A stretch of 64,000 nucleotides of DNA, taken from Leptodactylus fallax (taxonomy: Eukaryota > Chordata > Amphibia > Anura > Leptodactylidae). Every line of letters begins with the position of its first letter. Position 1 is the stretch's first letter. Of the stretch, positions 11,430-21,290 are shown in pieces. Below the pieces are notes generated by a model. It saw nothing but the letters and a program-made list of their open reading frames with translations, was not told where the DNA came from and made no database searches. A program made the position numbers and the translations under genes. The stretch lies in contig CAMRHE010000322.1 in assembly GCA_947044405.1 (NCBI GenBank), positions 1,178,001 through 1,242,000 of the forward strand, given 5' to 3'.

Positions 11430-11799
11430 GTGACTAAAAGTGGTTCGGCTTGAGTTTTTCTCCGTCCAATTACAGAACTGATACTTCTCCTTCCTAAGAA
11501 GGTTGCATAGGAGAAACTCCATTTCCTGACTTCGTTCATGGCGGGGAGCTCCCTTTCCACCATCGATCATCAGTTACATCTTAGCATGTAAACTCCTTCC
11601 TTCATGTTATGGGTTGGTGGAAGTGTTTGCAATCACGGCTTCCCCAATCCGAAGATGGGTTATGCCAACATCCCCCCTATGGACTACAACATTGTTTTTG
11701 CATTGTTCTAACTTGTTATTTGTGTTTCAGGTCAAAGGACTTTGGACTCATAACTTTGCTATTGTTTATTGTGAAATCTCCAAGATTTCAGATGGGGAG

Positions 11800-12201
11800 T
11801 GTCATATCCCACCTCGGGTCATGCATACAGCGCTTCACTGTTTATTGTCATGCTTTTTTTTTTACTTGTGCTTCTCATATAATTTTGTCCTATCTTTGCT
11901 CCCTTATTCACTCTCTACTCCCCCCCTCCTGTCTGTGATATCATCCAGGTTTTGTAAGTTGTTTATTTCCTGCCTCTCTCAGCCTGGAAAATTACCATCT
12001 TTTTTACACCCTGTATTTCATCTATCAAGAGTTCTATTTAAATAAATCTTCATCTGAACATCTTCCACATGTCTTACAGAGGAGTTGAGCTATCTGGCAA
12101 TGTTTAGTAGTATAACCTCAGTGAAGTCTTTCTCAGGTCTACAGTCAGATCTCCATCACAGACTCCATGCAGGTCTGTAGCCTCTACTCTGAGCCAGAAT
12201 A
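11800..12201 (+). repeat. Pao 3' LTR
   Basis: The 402-bp LTR starts TGTCATATCCC and ends CCAGAATA. Unlike the 5' LTR it is uninterrupted, so it shows the pre-insertion sequence at the DIRS insertion point (after CTCTCAG at 11993). Confidence 0.9.
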
Positions 12202-12206
12202 CGGTA

Positions 12207-13443
12207 GATGTAATATATCTGGACTTTTCAAAGGCTTTTGATACTGTATCACATAAAATAATGGTATGCAAAATGTGGGACTGGGGGAAAACATATGTAT
12301 TTGGGTTCGCAACTGGCTCATTGATAGAAAACAGAGGGTACTTGTTAGTGGTAAATACTAAGACTGGGTCACAGTCACCAGTGGAGTACCACACGGGGCA
12401 GGATTGGGTCCTCTCCTGTTTAATATCTTTATTAACGACCTGGCAGAGGGTTTACAGAGTAGGGTGTCCATATTTGCAGATGATACTAAACTCTGTAAAG
12501 TAATCAAAAATGAGGAGGATAATAGAATATTACAGCGGGATCTAAGGACGCTGGAAGCATGAGGTGGAGACTTGGCAAATGAAGTTTAATGTTGACAAAT
12601 GTAAAGTTATGCATTTTGGTCGATGAAATAAAATGTATGATTATGTACTTAATAGTAAATTACTGGGCAAGACTGCCAATGAAAAAGACTTGGGGATTTT
12701 GGTGGACAGTAAGATTACCTTTAGTGACCAGTGCCAGGCAGCTATTGCCAAGGCAAATAAAATTATGGGATGAATAACAAGAACATAGTTATGCCTCTAT
12801 ACAAATCACTGGTATAGCCACACTTAATAATAATAAAAATAATAATAATAATAAAAAACTTTATTTATATAGTGCCAACATATTCCATAGCACTTTACAA
12901 ATCAGAGGACACATGAATAGACAATATGAGACATTACAATGAGACAAAGAAATAAACATATTAATAGGGTGAGGGCCCTGCTCACTTAGACTATTGCACG
13001 CAATTTTGAGCCCCAGTAAACAAGAAAGACATAATCGAACTAGAGCAAGTGCAGAGAAGGGCGACCACAATTATTAGGGGAATGGTTGATTGGAGTACAA
13101 AGATAGATTAACAAACTTGGGGTTATTCAGTTTAGAATAACGACGTCTACGGGGAGATCTAATAACAATGTACAAATACATGAAGGAACAGCACAAAGAC
13201 CTTTCTAATGATCTTTTTACTCCTAGGCCAGTGACATTCACAAGGGGACATCCTCTACGTCTAGAGGAGACAAAATTTCACCAGCAACATAGATGGGGAT
13301 TCTTTACTGTAAGTACAGCGAGGCTATGGAACTCACTGCCACAGGAAGTGGTGACGGTGGATTCATTGAACAAGTTCAAAGAGGGCCTGGATGCCTTTCC
13401 CAAACAGAACAATATTATAGGTTATGGGTCTAGATTTTGTTAA
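12207..13443 (+). pseudogene. CR1 ORF2 reverse transcriptase, degraded
   Basis: Visible blocks in order are VIYLDFSKAFDTVSHK (RT domain A, about 12207-12260), SGVPHGAGLGPLLFNIFIND (degraded from SGVPQGS), and IFADDTKLCKV (FADD catalytic box, about 12472-12500). Next come a FNVDKCKVMHFG-like thumb region and the C-terminal LWNSLPQEVV block in an open frame ending at 13443. The last 91 codons (13168-13443) are still open. Stops and small shifts elsewhere make it a pseudogene. The N-terminal endonuclease is not in the window. Confidence 0.82.
12815..12985. repeat. AAT-rich microsatellite and short interspersed repeat
   Basis: An (AAT/AAAT)n tract (12822-12855) is followed by TTTATTTATATAGTGCCAAC and ATTCCATAGCACTTTACA. 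This resembles a short repeat that I believe is dispersed in many amphibian genomes. It interrupts the CR1 coding text, which resumes around 12975 with TGCTCACTTAGACTATTGCA. Its class is not clear to me. Confidence 0.55.
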
Positions 13444-13640
13444 GGACAAGTTTATCCAGGGTTTTATACTGATTACTAGATTGGAGTTGGGAAGGAATTT
13501 TTTCCCCCAAAATGGGGAAATTGGCATAAGCCTCATGGGGTTTTTTGCCTTCCTTTGGATCAACACTGTAGGGTACTATAGGTTGGACTTGATGGACTGA
13601 TGTCATCATCCAAATTCATCTACTATGTAACAATATAAGT

Positions 13641-14514
13641 TGAAGTGAGTATGTCACAGGCTGGAGGTGGTTCAGTGCAGCAGAAGGGAGGTGATGTGAC
13701 GTGGAGTACATGACTTTATACACTAGACCTCCATCCCCTTGACTTTAAAACCCTAATTTGCATATTGAATTAAAGTAATTTTTCTAAGGATAGACGCAGT
13801 GCTCAGAGACTATACAGACAGCATTGGGAAACAGGTGAGATGTCTTCTTGGGTATTGCTGATGGTTTTAGGGGCAAGATCATGCTGATAGGTTCCCTTTA
13901 CATTGGTCAGTTCCACTGATTAGTGTTCTTCTTACTTATCTGTAATTTTCTGACTTTGGAGGGGGCACAGTTTCAATTTTTGTACCTCAGGCAGCAGAAA
14001 ATCTAGAAACAGCCCTGTGTATTTCACTTTTTTATGTACTTTTATATGTGTTCTTGGTAAAGGGGGGGGGTGATTTGAATTTTTAGTTTTTAATTTGTTT
14101 ATTTTGACTTTTTTTACTGTGATTATTAGACCTCCGAGTGGTCTTGAACCCCAAGGGGTCTGGTCACTAATACAATGCATTGTAAAATACTGGCAGTTCT
14201 ATTACAGGCTACATAGAGCAACATGTAATAGAAGCTAATGCCAGACAAGCCAAGGTGCCTTCAATAGGCTCCCGGCTGTCATGGCAATGGATTGCCACTC
14301 CCGGATCTCGTTCTGGGGGCCCATCCAGTGATCCACCCCAAAATGTCAGCTCAGTCAGCTTTGACCGAGGCACCAGGGGAGAGTTAATGCCTGTGATCAG
14401 TGCAGGCACTGAATGCGGGCATAGCTTCCGGGTCTGGCAGCCGCTCAGCTATTATGGCAGATATGGGGGAAAGGTTAATTGAAAAATAACCCAAAATACA
14501 AGTCAGCTTAATTA
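13641..14514. other. Non-coding stretch, likely old interspersed repeat
   Basis: No coding sequence is supported. A G-run (14062-14070) and T-rich tracts occur. The text around 14125-14480 (TTAGACCTCCGAGTGGTCTTG, CCGGCTGTCATGGCAATGG) looks like the interior of a non-autonomous DNA transposon, but I cannot place its ends. Confidence 0.4.
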
Positions 14515-15540
14515 ATCGACACACAGTATAATGTCCCATAGTGGCCCCTCCTCACAGCATAATGTCACATAGTGGACCTTCCACACAGTATAATGCTCCA
14601 TAGCGGCCCCTTCACACAGTATAATGTTCCACAGCAACCTCCATACAGTATAATGTCCCACAGTGGTACTTACCTCTCCTAGGCTCTGCTCCGACTCCCT
14701 GCTGTTTTTAGTCTTCTTCAGTGACATAGATGTGAGTTGCGCAGACGGTGGCCTGATCCACGTGACGTCACTACAGAGGCTGAAGACAGCATGGAGTTGT
14801 GCCAGAAAGGTGAGTAACACTGGTTCTTATGTTCACTCCGATCATTATACTCTGGGGTCTGAAGAGACTCCAGAGTGTAATAATAGCAGTATTTGTTGCG
14901 GTTCATCCAACAAATACTCTTGTTGTGGCCTTACTTACCTAACCCCGCTCCTGCTCATAGCCGCCTCCGCTTCCCCTTCTTCCCTCCAGGGGGCCCCAGC
15001 CATGTTATATGAGATGCACAAGACCCCTTAGGCAGAAAGAGAAGCAGAGGCAGCCGTGAGCAGGAACGGGGATCAGTAAGTAAATAGGGCCCGTTACTTG
15101 CTGGAATTACTCCGACGTGCAGAAGAGTTCAGTAACATTGTTTTTTATGTTTGATCACCTCTCTTGACCCTCCACTTATTATACTCTGGGGTCTGAAGAG
15201 ACCCCACAGTATAATAATAACTAGTGAGTGGTGAAAATTCGTTGGAATATTATACTGTGTGCAGGGTCCTCTATGGGACATAATACTATTTGCAGGGGCC
15301 ACTATGGGACATAATACCATGTGCAGGGGTCACTATGGGACATAATACCGTGTGCAGGGGCCACTATGGGACATAATACCATGTGGCGGGGCCTCTATGG
15401 GACATAATACCGTGTGCAGGGGCCACTATGGGACATAATACTGTGCGAAGGGCCCACTATGGGTCATAATATCATGTTGCAGGGGCTACTATGGGACATT
15501 ATACCGTGTGCAGGGGCCACTATGGGACATTATTCTGTAT
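14515..15540. repeat. Inverted minisatellite blocks flanking paired hairpins
   Basis: A roughly 30-bp unit containing CACAGTATAATGTCCCATAG repeats on the plus strand at 14519-14670. It reappears in reverse complement (ATGGGACATAATACCGTGTG) at about 15245-15540, with around nine units. Between the blocks lie two copies of a strong hairpin with the arm TTATACTCTGGGGTCT and a GAAG loop (14843-14884 and 15177-15220). The whole looks like a foldback-type non-autonomous element. No protein is encoded. Confidence 0.7.
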
Positions 15541-16646
15541 AACGGTGTGTTTTTGCACAAACAACTAAGGAAGTTTTTTTTTGTGCAAAAACGTAACAGT
15601 GGTCTAAGAATGTAGCTGCATCCAGATACATAGTGTGTTTTCACCACAAGGATGCTGCTATACAGTGTTCCTGGACACATACATTTACCACTAATTGGGG
15701 GTTGCGCATGTACTTTCATTGCTTCTAATGGAAAAGTACAGGAGCATCCCAGGAAATAGCAGTAAACACATGTGTCCTGAAACATCTTGTGGCAGCACTT
15801 CTGTGTTATGGTTTGTGGTATATGACTTTAGTGTAGGTGTCGTCAGCCTTACAATTATTGCCCGGCACTCCAAGCACCTCATCTTTGATTTTTTAATTTA
15901 ATTCGGCACGCCAAACAAAAAAGGTTGCCTAACCCTAAGCTAGAGGATATGTCACTAACTGTACACTATCCAATCAGGATTGTTGGTATGTGAATAACTG
16001 ATACCAAAATTCAGTGGCATAGTGTGGCATATAAGTAGTGGGTGTGGCATGTAAAAAGGAGAGTGTCCTAAAATAATTGTTATTAATCATAATTAAGGCA
16101 AAATGTTCAATTAATCGTGATTTTGATTTGGGTCATAATTGCCCAGCCCTAGTATTAACCATATGCTACTTCATATGGCACATGTACTGTATCCTCTTAT
16201 CTTCCAATAGAAATACATAATCTATATTGTTTTCACTAAAACCACATACTGGTACATATTTTTTATAGTCTGCTTTTTTGTTGAAGATTTTTTATTCTAT
16301 TTTCTGTACATGATTATGTGGACAGCCATCTTGCAACATTCACAGATAAGCTTTTACAACAACCATATGGTCATAGTTCCTGTCACTTGGTGATGAGTAA
16401 TTAACTTTTATGGGGTATGGTTCTAGTTATGCTCTGTGACCTGTGCAGAGGGTAGTGTGCAAGAAGGAGAGGAAGTGACCTGTGATCAATATCTGTTAGC
16501 CATTGTGGATCCTGCGTTACCTAGATGCAGATGTTACCTTTCATAGTAATCCTGACTGTGATGACAATGAGGGGACTGCTAAAAAGATTATCAGTAAACT
16601 CAGTGATGATTGTGATGTTGTTCTACAGTTGTGTTGTTTTATACGT
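15541..16646. other. Non-coding DNA with probable repeat fragments
   Basis: Nothing coding is seen. Text near 15855-15930 (GCCCGGCACTCCAAGCACCTC) and 16105-16150 (ATAATTGCCCAGCCCTAG) resembles edges of hAT-type non-autonomous repeats, but target duplications were not found. Confidence 0.35.
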
Positions 16647-17335
16647 AGGGTGGGTTCACACTTGTGCCCGGAGTCTGTCCTCCGCGAATCCAACCTAAAT
16701 GTCAGAAAAAAGGATAGGAAAAGGATTGGGAAAGGTTTGAGATGCTGACAGTCTAGCTGCGCTGTGAGGAACGCCCTCCCTGACAGTACTAGTCCATAGC
16801 ACTGTACTGAGGGTGCGTTCCTCACAGCTCAGCTTCATCACTGGGCTGTAAGGAATGCCCCCTCTCTCTGTACTTGTCCATAGCGCTGTACTGTCAGAGG
16901 GGGCATTCCTTACAGCCCAGCGATGACGCTGAGCTGTGAGAAACGCCACCCCAGTACAAGTCTATGGACGAGTACTGTCAGGGAGGGCGTTCCTCACAGC
17001 ACAGATAGACTGTCAGGAACGCCCTTCTGACGGTGAACCGTGAAACTAAGACCGCCGATATCTCCAGCCCCGGGGCACATATCGGGAAAGCCGGTAGTGC
17101 GCTGAATTCAGCGTGCTGTCGGCTTTCTAGCCGTATGTTAAACAGCATATACATGAGGACGTGAAAGGTCCTCTTTAAAAACCCATTCACTTCTATGGGT
17201 TTTTAACCCATAGAAGTGAATGGGTTTTTAAGCAATGCATCTCAAACCTTTCCCAATCCTTTCCCTATCCTTTTTTCTGACATTTAGGTCAGATTCGCAG
17301 CAGACGGACTCCGGGCGCAAGTGTGAACCCATCCT
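16647..17335. mobile_element. Foldback/MITE-like element with about 100-bp inverted ends
   Basis: The left arm starts AGGGTGGGTTCACACTTG and the right arm ends as its reverse complement (CAAGTGTGAACCCATCCT), with matching text over about 100 bp including a GGATAGG...GGATTGGG purine run. The interior is almost entirely palindromic: nested arms at about 16758-16787 with 16974-17003 and about 16843-16880 with 16884-16921, and a perfect 27-bp-arm palindrome at 17175-17231. No transposase is present. I could not identify a clear target duplication, so the superfamily is open. Confidence 0.75.
17175..17231. repeat. Perfect 27-bp palindrome inside the foldback element
   Basis: Left arm 17175-17201 (TTAAAAACCC...TATGGGTT) and right arm 17205-17231 are exact reverse complements around a 3-nt centre. 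Confidence 0.9.
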
Positions 17336-18687
17336 TATTGTTCAGCCATTTTCATTATTTGCCCTGCAACAGTGAAGTATTGGGGAGGAGGATCAAGTTG
17401 AGGCAGATGCTACAAACACTGCATTGGGGAAAAGCATGGAATAAGTGGTCTCTGACCAACTATTTCTTTGTGGGTTCCTTGATATCAAAAGCATCCATAT
17501 CCCAATATTACATATAAAACGAAAAAGCACTTCTTAAAAAAGTTTAACATAAAAACTTGAATTAAACAAAAGATTGTGATGAGGACAGAAAAACGAGGTC
17601 CAAAAGTGATCCAAATGTCATACACAGCATATATATGTTTTGTGGCACAAATTAAGCTAGAGTTCTGGCACACTTAACTTAGTAAATTTTCCTCTATTCT
17701 TGACAGTTTTCATAAATCTGCCTCAATGTTCTTGTCATACTATGACTTTCCTTCACAGTATTCTTATTTTTATCTTCGTATAATTCAACGTACTATAAAA
17801 TAATTGTAAATTTCACAAAGCATCTGATGGTTGTTAAGTACAGTGCTGGCAATAATACAATATGTACAGAATACATTGTAGCAAACTTCTGTGCAGAGAT
17901 TATCTTACATGGGAAATGCGCCACCAAATGTTGTGTGACACAAAGTAATTCTTGATTTATCACCTTAAAAAGTGACAACCATGTTTGTCACAAGGGGGTC
18001 ACATATGAAAATACAAATACAATACAAAATGAAATGATGCTGTCACTGTCTCACTGTTACTTAGTCAAATGCTTGCTTACATTATGACTTAATCTGAATT
18101 GGTTGCTATAACCAGTATCACTGATCTCGATTGAACGTGTAGTTATGTGTTACTGCTTATTATAATCAATATCATGCATTTCTGCAGAAACTGTATTTAC
18201 ATACAGTATAATTAGGTTTTGATTCAAGATTGTAAAGACTTCCCAAGCCTTCAGAAATCTTCTCACCAAGGAGTCCTCTTCACTGGTTAATTAGAGGAGT
18301 TGTCTTTTCCAGTTAGACAATGTGTTGGCTGGCATTGGATTGTCGTCTTGCCTTATGTCTAATGCTGTCTGATACATACTGAAAGACAGGTGAGTTCTTC
18401 ATAAATGTAATCAATAATACAGAACAATGTGACCATATTCTGAATCACATCCAGTTACTTGGATAGAAAGCATCTGTTTTATAGCCCCATTGATTTGTTC
18501 ACAGCTTATTTTCAGGAACATATTGTCTGGCATTTAAACGTTCTAGAATAACTTACTGACACTCGCAACACATACGTTTATTGCAGGCAGTACCATATGT
18601 GGATTTCATTCATACAATACTTGAAAATCGCTGCTTTGTTTTTAAAGATAGTAGTATAATGTTGTACCGTGTTAGCCATTGAAAGTA
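17336..18687. other. AT-rich non-coding DNA, nothing recognised
   Basis: There are only short scattered frames, no repeated blocks and no motif. This is the longest stretch of the left half that may be unique sequence. Confidence 0.45.
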
Positions 18688-18786
18688 GTGGAAGAGTGAA
18701 GAAATCAGGCGATACCTTTTAGAGGCTAACTGAGTATATTCAGTTAGCCTCTAAAAGGTATCACTTGATTTCTTCACTCTTCCACT
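18688..18786. repeat. Long hairpin (about 46-bp arms)
   Basis: GTGGAAGAGTGAAGAAATCA... at 18688-18733 pairs with ...TGATTTCTTCACTCTTCCAC at 18741-18786 with about two mismatches around a short TA-rich centre. It is a MITE-like foldback without coding capacity. Confidence 0.85.
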
Positions 18787-19559
18787 TGTTTTTAAAGAAA
18801 GCCTGTCACTAGATTTGAAGTTCTTAAACCAGCAGCATGTCCTTATTCTGCAGAGGTTTAGGGCCCCAAAGCTGGTGACCCATTCCCATCCTTTGTCACT
18901 TGCAGCAGAAATTCTGTGGGAGATAGGTCACCTTCTCTGGCTGCTCCCAACATATGTGTGTGCAGGGAGAGCACACCTTGCTTCAGAGGCGTAACTTCAG
19001 GGAGTGTAGACGCACCAGGGCCCTGAAGCCTTAGGGGGCCCATAAGCCATCTCATCCTAATATCAGGAGACCAGTATTATCAATGATACAGTATAGCTAG
19101 AGGCCTGGTACAGATTTTGCATTGGGGCCCAGGAGCTTCATGTTACGTCTCCACCTTGCATAATTGAAACTTTAGATCTCCAGGTCGCCTCTGCTTTGGA
19201 ATGTACTGGCAGTGACTGGTCTGATCACAGCTGCATTCTCTCACCAGTCTTCTGCACTTCATGGTCCTTTCTTAGTCACAGTCTCACACCTGCACATGTC
19301 AGCCTCCTAGTCGTCTCTGGCAGAGCTGTAACATGAAAATCCTGGACCAAATGCAAAATCTGTATCAGGCCCCCAGCTATAATGTATTCTTTATGTTTAA
19401 TCAGTTTTTATTAAAGAGTTTTTCAAATATAACAATGATATCAATCACCAACAAAGTAGAGAGCCTCAGTTCAGCAGGTCCATTGAACTTAGAGGAGTCA
19501 TCAGTGTCCTCTGCAAACAGCGTCTCCATTCTCCATATACGGATCCACTCCATCAGTGA
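18787..19559. other. Non-coding DNA with old repeat text
   Basis: AAAGAAAGCCTGTCACTAG at about 18793 and AGAGGCGTAACTTCAGGGAG at about 18985 resemble starts of dispersed non-autonomous repeats. A partly inverted copy of the second segment (GGACCAAATGCAAAATCTGT, about 19343) matches the reverse complement of text near 19107-19125. No gene is supported. Confidence 0.4.
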
Positions 19560-20720
19560 GGGAGCAGTTGTACTATGTCAATGCCTAGGGATAACTGATC
19601 TGGCGGCCGCGAGGAAGTGGCGGAGGAGGTTGCGTCTCACCTTAGGGATATTCCCAAAAATGACTGAAAGGGTAGCCAGTTGAGGAGAAGGTGCTATGGA
19701 GAAGCCACAGGCCCTGGCATATAGGTCAAAATTAGAAGCCCAGAAAGGTTGTATCTTCCTGCATTCCCACCAAATATGGTAAGGAGTCCCCTTTTCAGAA
19801 CCACAGCACCAACAGCGATCGGAGACACCAGGATAAATTCTGTGGAGAAGGTCTGGACAACGATACTAGCGAGTCAATATTTTGAAGTTCTTCTCCTGAG
19901 CATTGCACTGCAGTGGTAGCTTGTGAGCTAACAGAAAGGACCTAGACCACTCAGCAGTAAAAATACAGTGCGGAAGGTCATAATCCCAGGACCTAGTATA
20001 GAAGGGGGTACCCAGGGTCACTACCTCTAGAAGCATACCGTACAGGAGGGAAAGGGTGCGCATGGGAGTCTCCCCCTGGAGAAAAACACTCTCCAATATA
20101 GTAGGACCAGAGGAGAGAATCCCTATCCTCACCTGAGCAAGAGTAGCCTGCAAGAAGCCTCTGTGTACCTGGTCGAAGGCCTTTTCATTGCCGTCCAACA
20201 GAAGTCATAGAGGAGTGCCTTGGTCCCGCACCGCAGTTGCTAAAAGGGTTTTACAAATATCGTCCCTCGCCCCGCGACCCTTAATGAAGCCAACCTGAAC
20301 CTGATGGTGAGCAAATGGAGTTTCTCCTTCCAGACTGTTAAAGACCCAAGCTAGGAATGGGACCAGGAGGTCACGGAAGCATTTATAGACCTAGGGGTGA
20401 AACCGTCAGGGACAGAAGATTTAGCCAATGGGGACAAGCGAATAACCTGTGAGAGCTCCTCCTCAGAAAAGGGCTCATCCAAGGACACTTTATCAGAGTC
20501 CGAGAGGGTAGGGGTGGCTGTCTCAAGAACGTAGTCTTGGATCTTACCCTGTAAAGATTCAGGGTAAAGGTCTGCATATTCACCCCGAATGTTGTAAAGA
20601 TCATGATAGTAAGCCCGGAAGACCTCCACAATGTCAACAGGATTGTGAACGTCCCGCCCTGTCCTATTGCAGAGTCGAGGGATGTAAGTCTAATGTGTTG
20701 TTTATAGTACTGGTCTCCTC
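19560..20720 (-). pseudogene. L1-type ORF2 C-terminal fragment, degraded
   Basis: Reading the minus strand from 20629 gives FSEEELSQVIRLSPLAKSSV then PDGFT, an L1-like RT start region. From 20198 it gives GNEKAFDQVHRGFLQATL (domain A region, with altered Asp context). Near 19750-19880 it gives a CNAQEKNFKILTR stretch followed by a Cys-rich WCCGSEKGTPYHIWWEC-like block typical of L1 C termini. The segments lie in different frames. The central catalytic part (FADD) is missing. This family is distinct from the Tx1-like array at 26685 onward. Confidence 0.7.
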
Positions 20721-21290
20721 ATATTTGAAAAGACACCTTATGGGTCCTCTAAGACTCCTGGGCCTACACCCTCTGCACCACCTCAAATTAGACCCCTGGT
20801 CTCTGGTGCGGTACTCCTCTCCACACTCGAAAATCAGCTTCTATTCTTCTTGTTTGTGACTGCACTTCAATTCATCTTAACCCTTTAAAGACACAGCCAG
20901 TTTTGGCGTTAAGGACATGGCGACTTTTTGATTTTCCTCATTGTCAAGTTTTGAAAGTCATAACTTGTGTATTACTCTGTCAATATAACTGTTTGAAGGC
21001 GTATTTATTGTGAGATGATATGTATTTTTGATGTATCATTTTGGGGCGACTTTAACTTATTGACAACATTTTATTAACAGTTTCTTGGGGGTTTACAAAA
21101 AACTCCAATTATGGCATATTATTTGTAACTTTAAAATTTGCATGTACACTAAATGGCAATAACAACATGTTGCTTTTCTTCTGCAGGTCAGTATGATTAC
21201 AGGTGGTGATATCAATTATTTATTGTTGGTTAATGTTTTTCTTTTTTATATAATTAAGCATTTTTAATAGATATAGATTCCCATACATAT
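20721..21290. other. Non-coding DNA, probable non-autonomous DNA transposon end
   Basis: TTAACCCTTTAAAGACACAG at 20879 followed by GTTTTGGCGTTAAGGACATGG resembles the start of a dispersed repeat also seen in the window at about 24255. The partner end is not visible before the Tc1 element at 21291. Confidence 0.45.

Larger units (their letters stand above)
2002..12201 (+). mobile_element. BEL/Pao LTR retrotransposon, decayed and interrupted
   Basis: The element has LTRs of about 400 bp that start TGTCAT and end CCAGAATA, flanked by a perfect 5-bp duplication (CGGTA). The internal region (7047-11799) encodes a Pao-type gag (DUF1759-like with Cys-rich knuckles), a DUF1758-like protease, an RT remnant, a peptidase A17-like segment and the integrase C-terminal tail. 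Much of RT, RNase H and integrase has been deleted, and stops and frameshifts interrupt the rest. The 5' LTR is split by a 4.7-kb DIRS-like insertion. The element sits inside a CR1 LINE in the same orientation. Confidence 0.88.
12202..13640 (+). mobile_element. CR1-type LINE, 3' part
   Basis: This continues the CR1 fragment at 1879-2001 after the Pao insertion and runs to a 3' end around ATGTAACAATATAAG near 13640. It contains RT palm motifs and the conserved C-terminal domain, with numerous stops. It is interrupted at about 12815-12985 by an AT-rich short repeat. Confidence 0.82.

Noticed and set aside
14519..15540. CRISPR-like spaced repeats
   Set aside because: Units are contiguous and degenerate without unique spacers, and all surrounding elements are eukaryotic.
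18688..18786. MicroRNA precursor
   Set aside because: The arms are long and almost perfectly paired around a tiny centre, the shape of a MITE foldback rather than a typical pre-miRNA.
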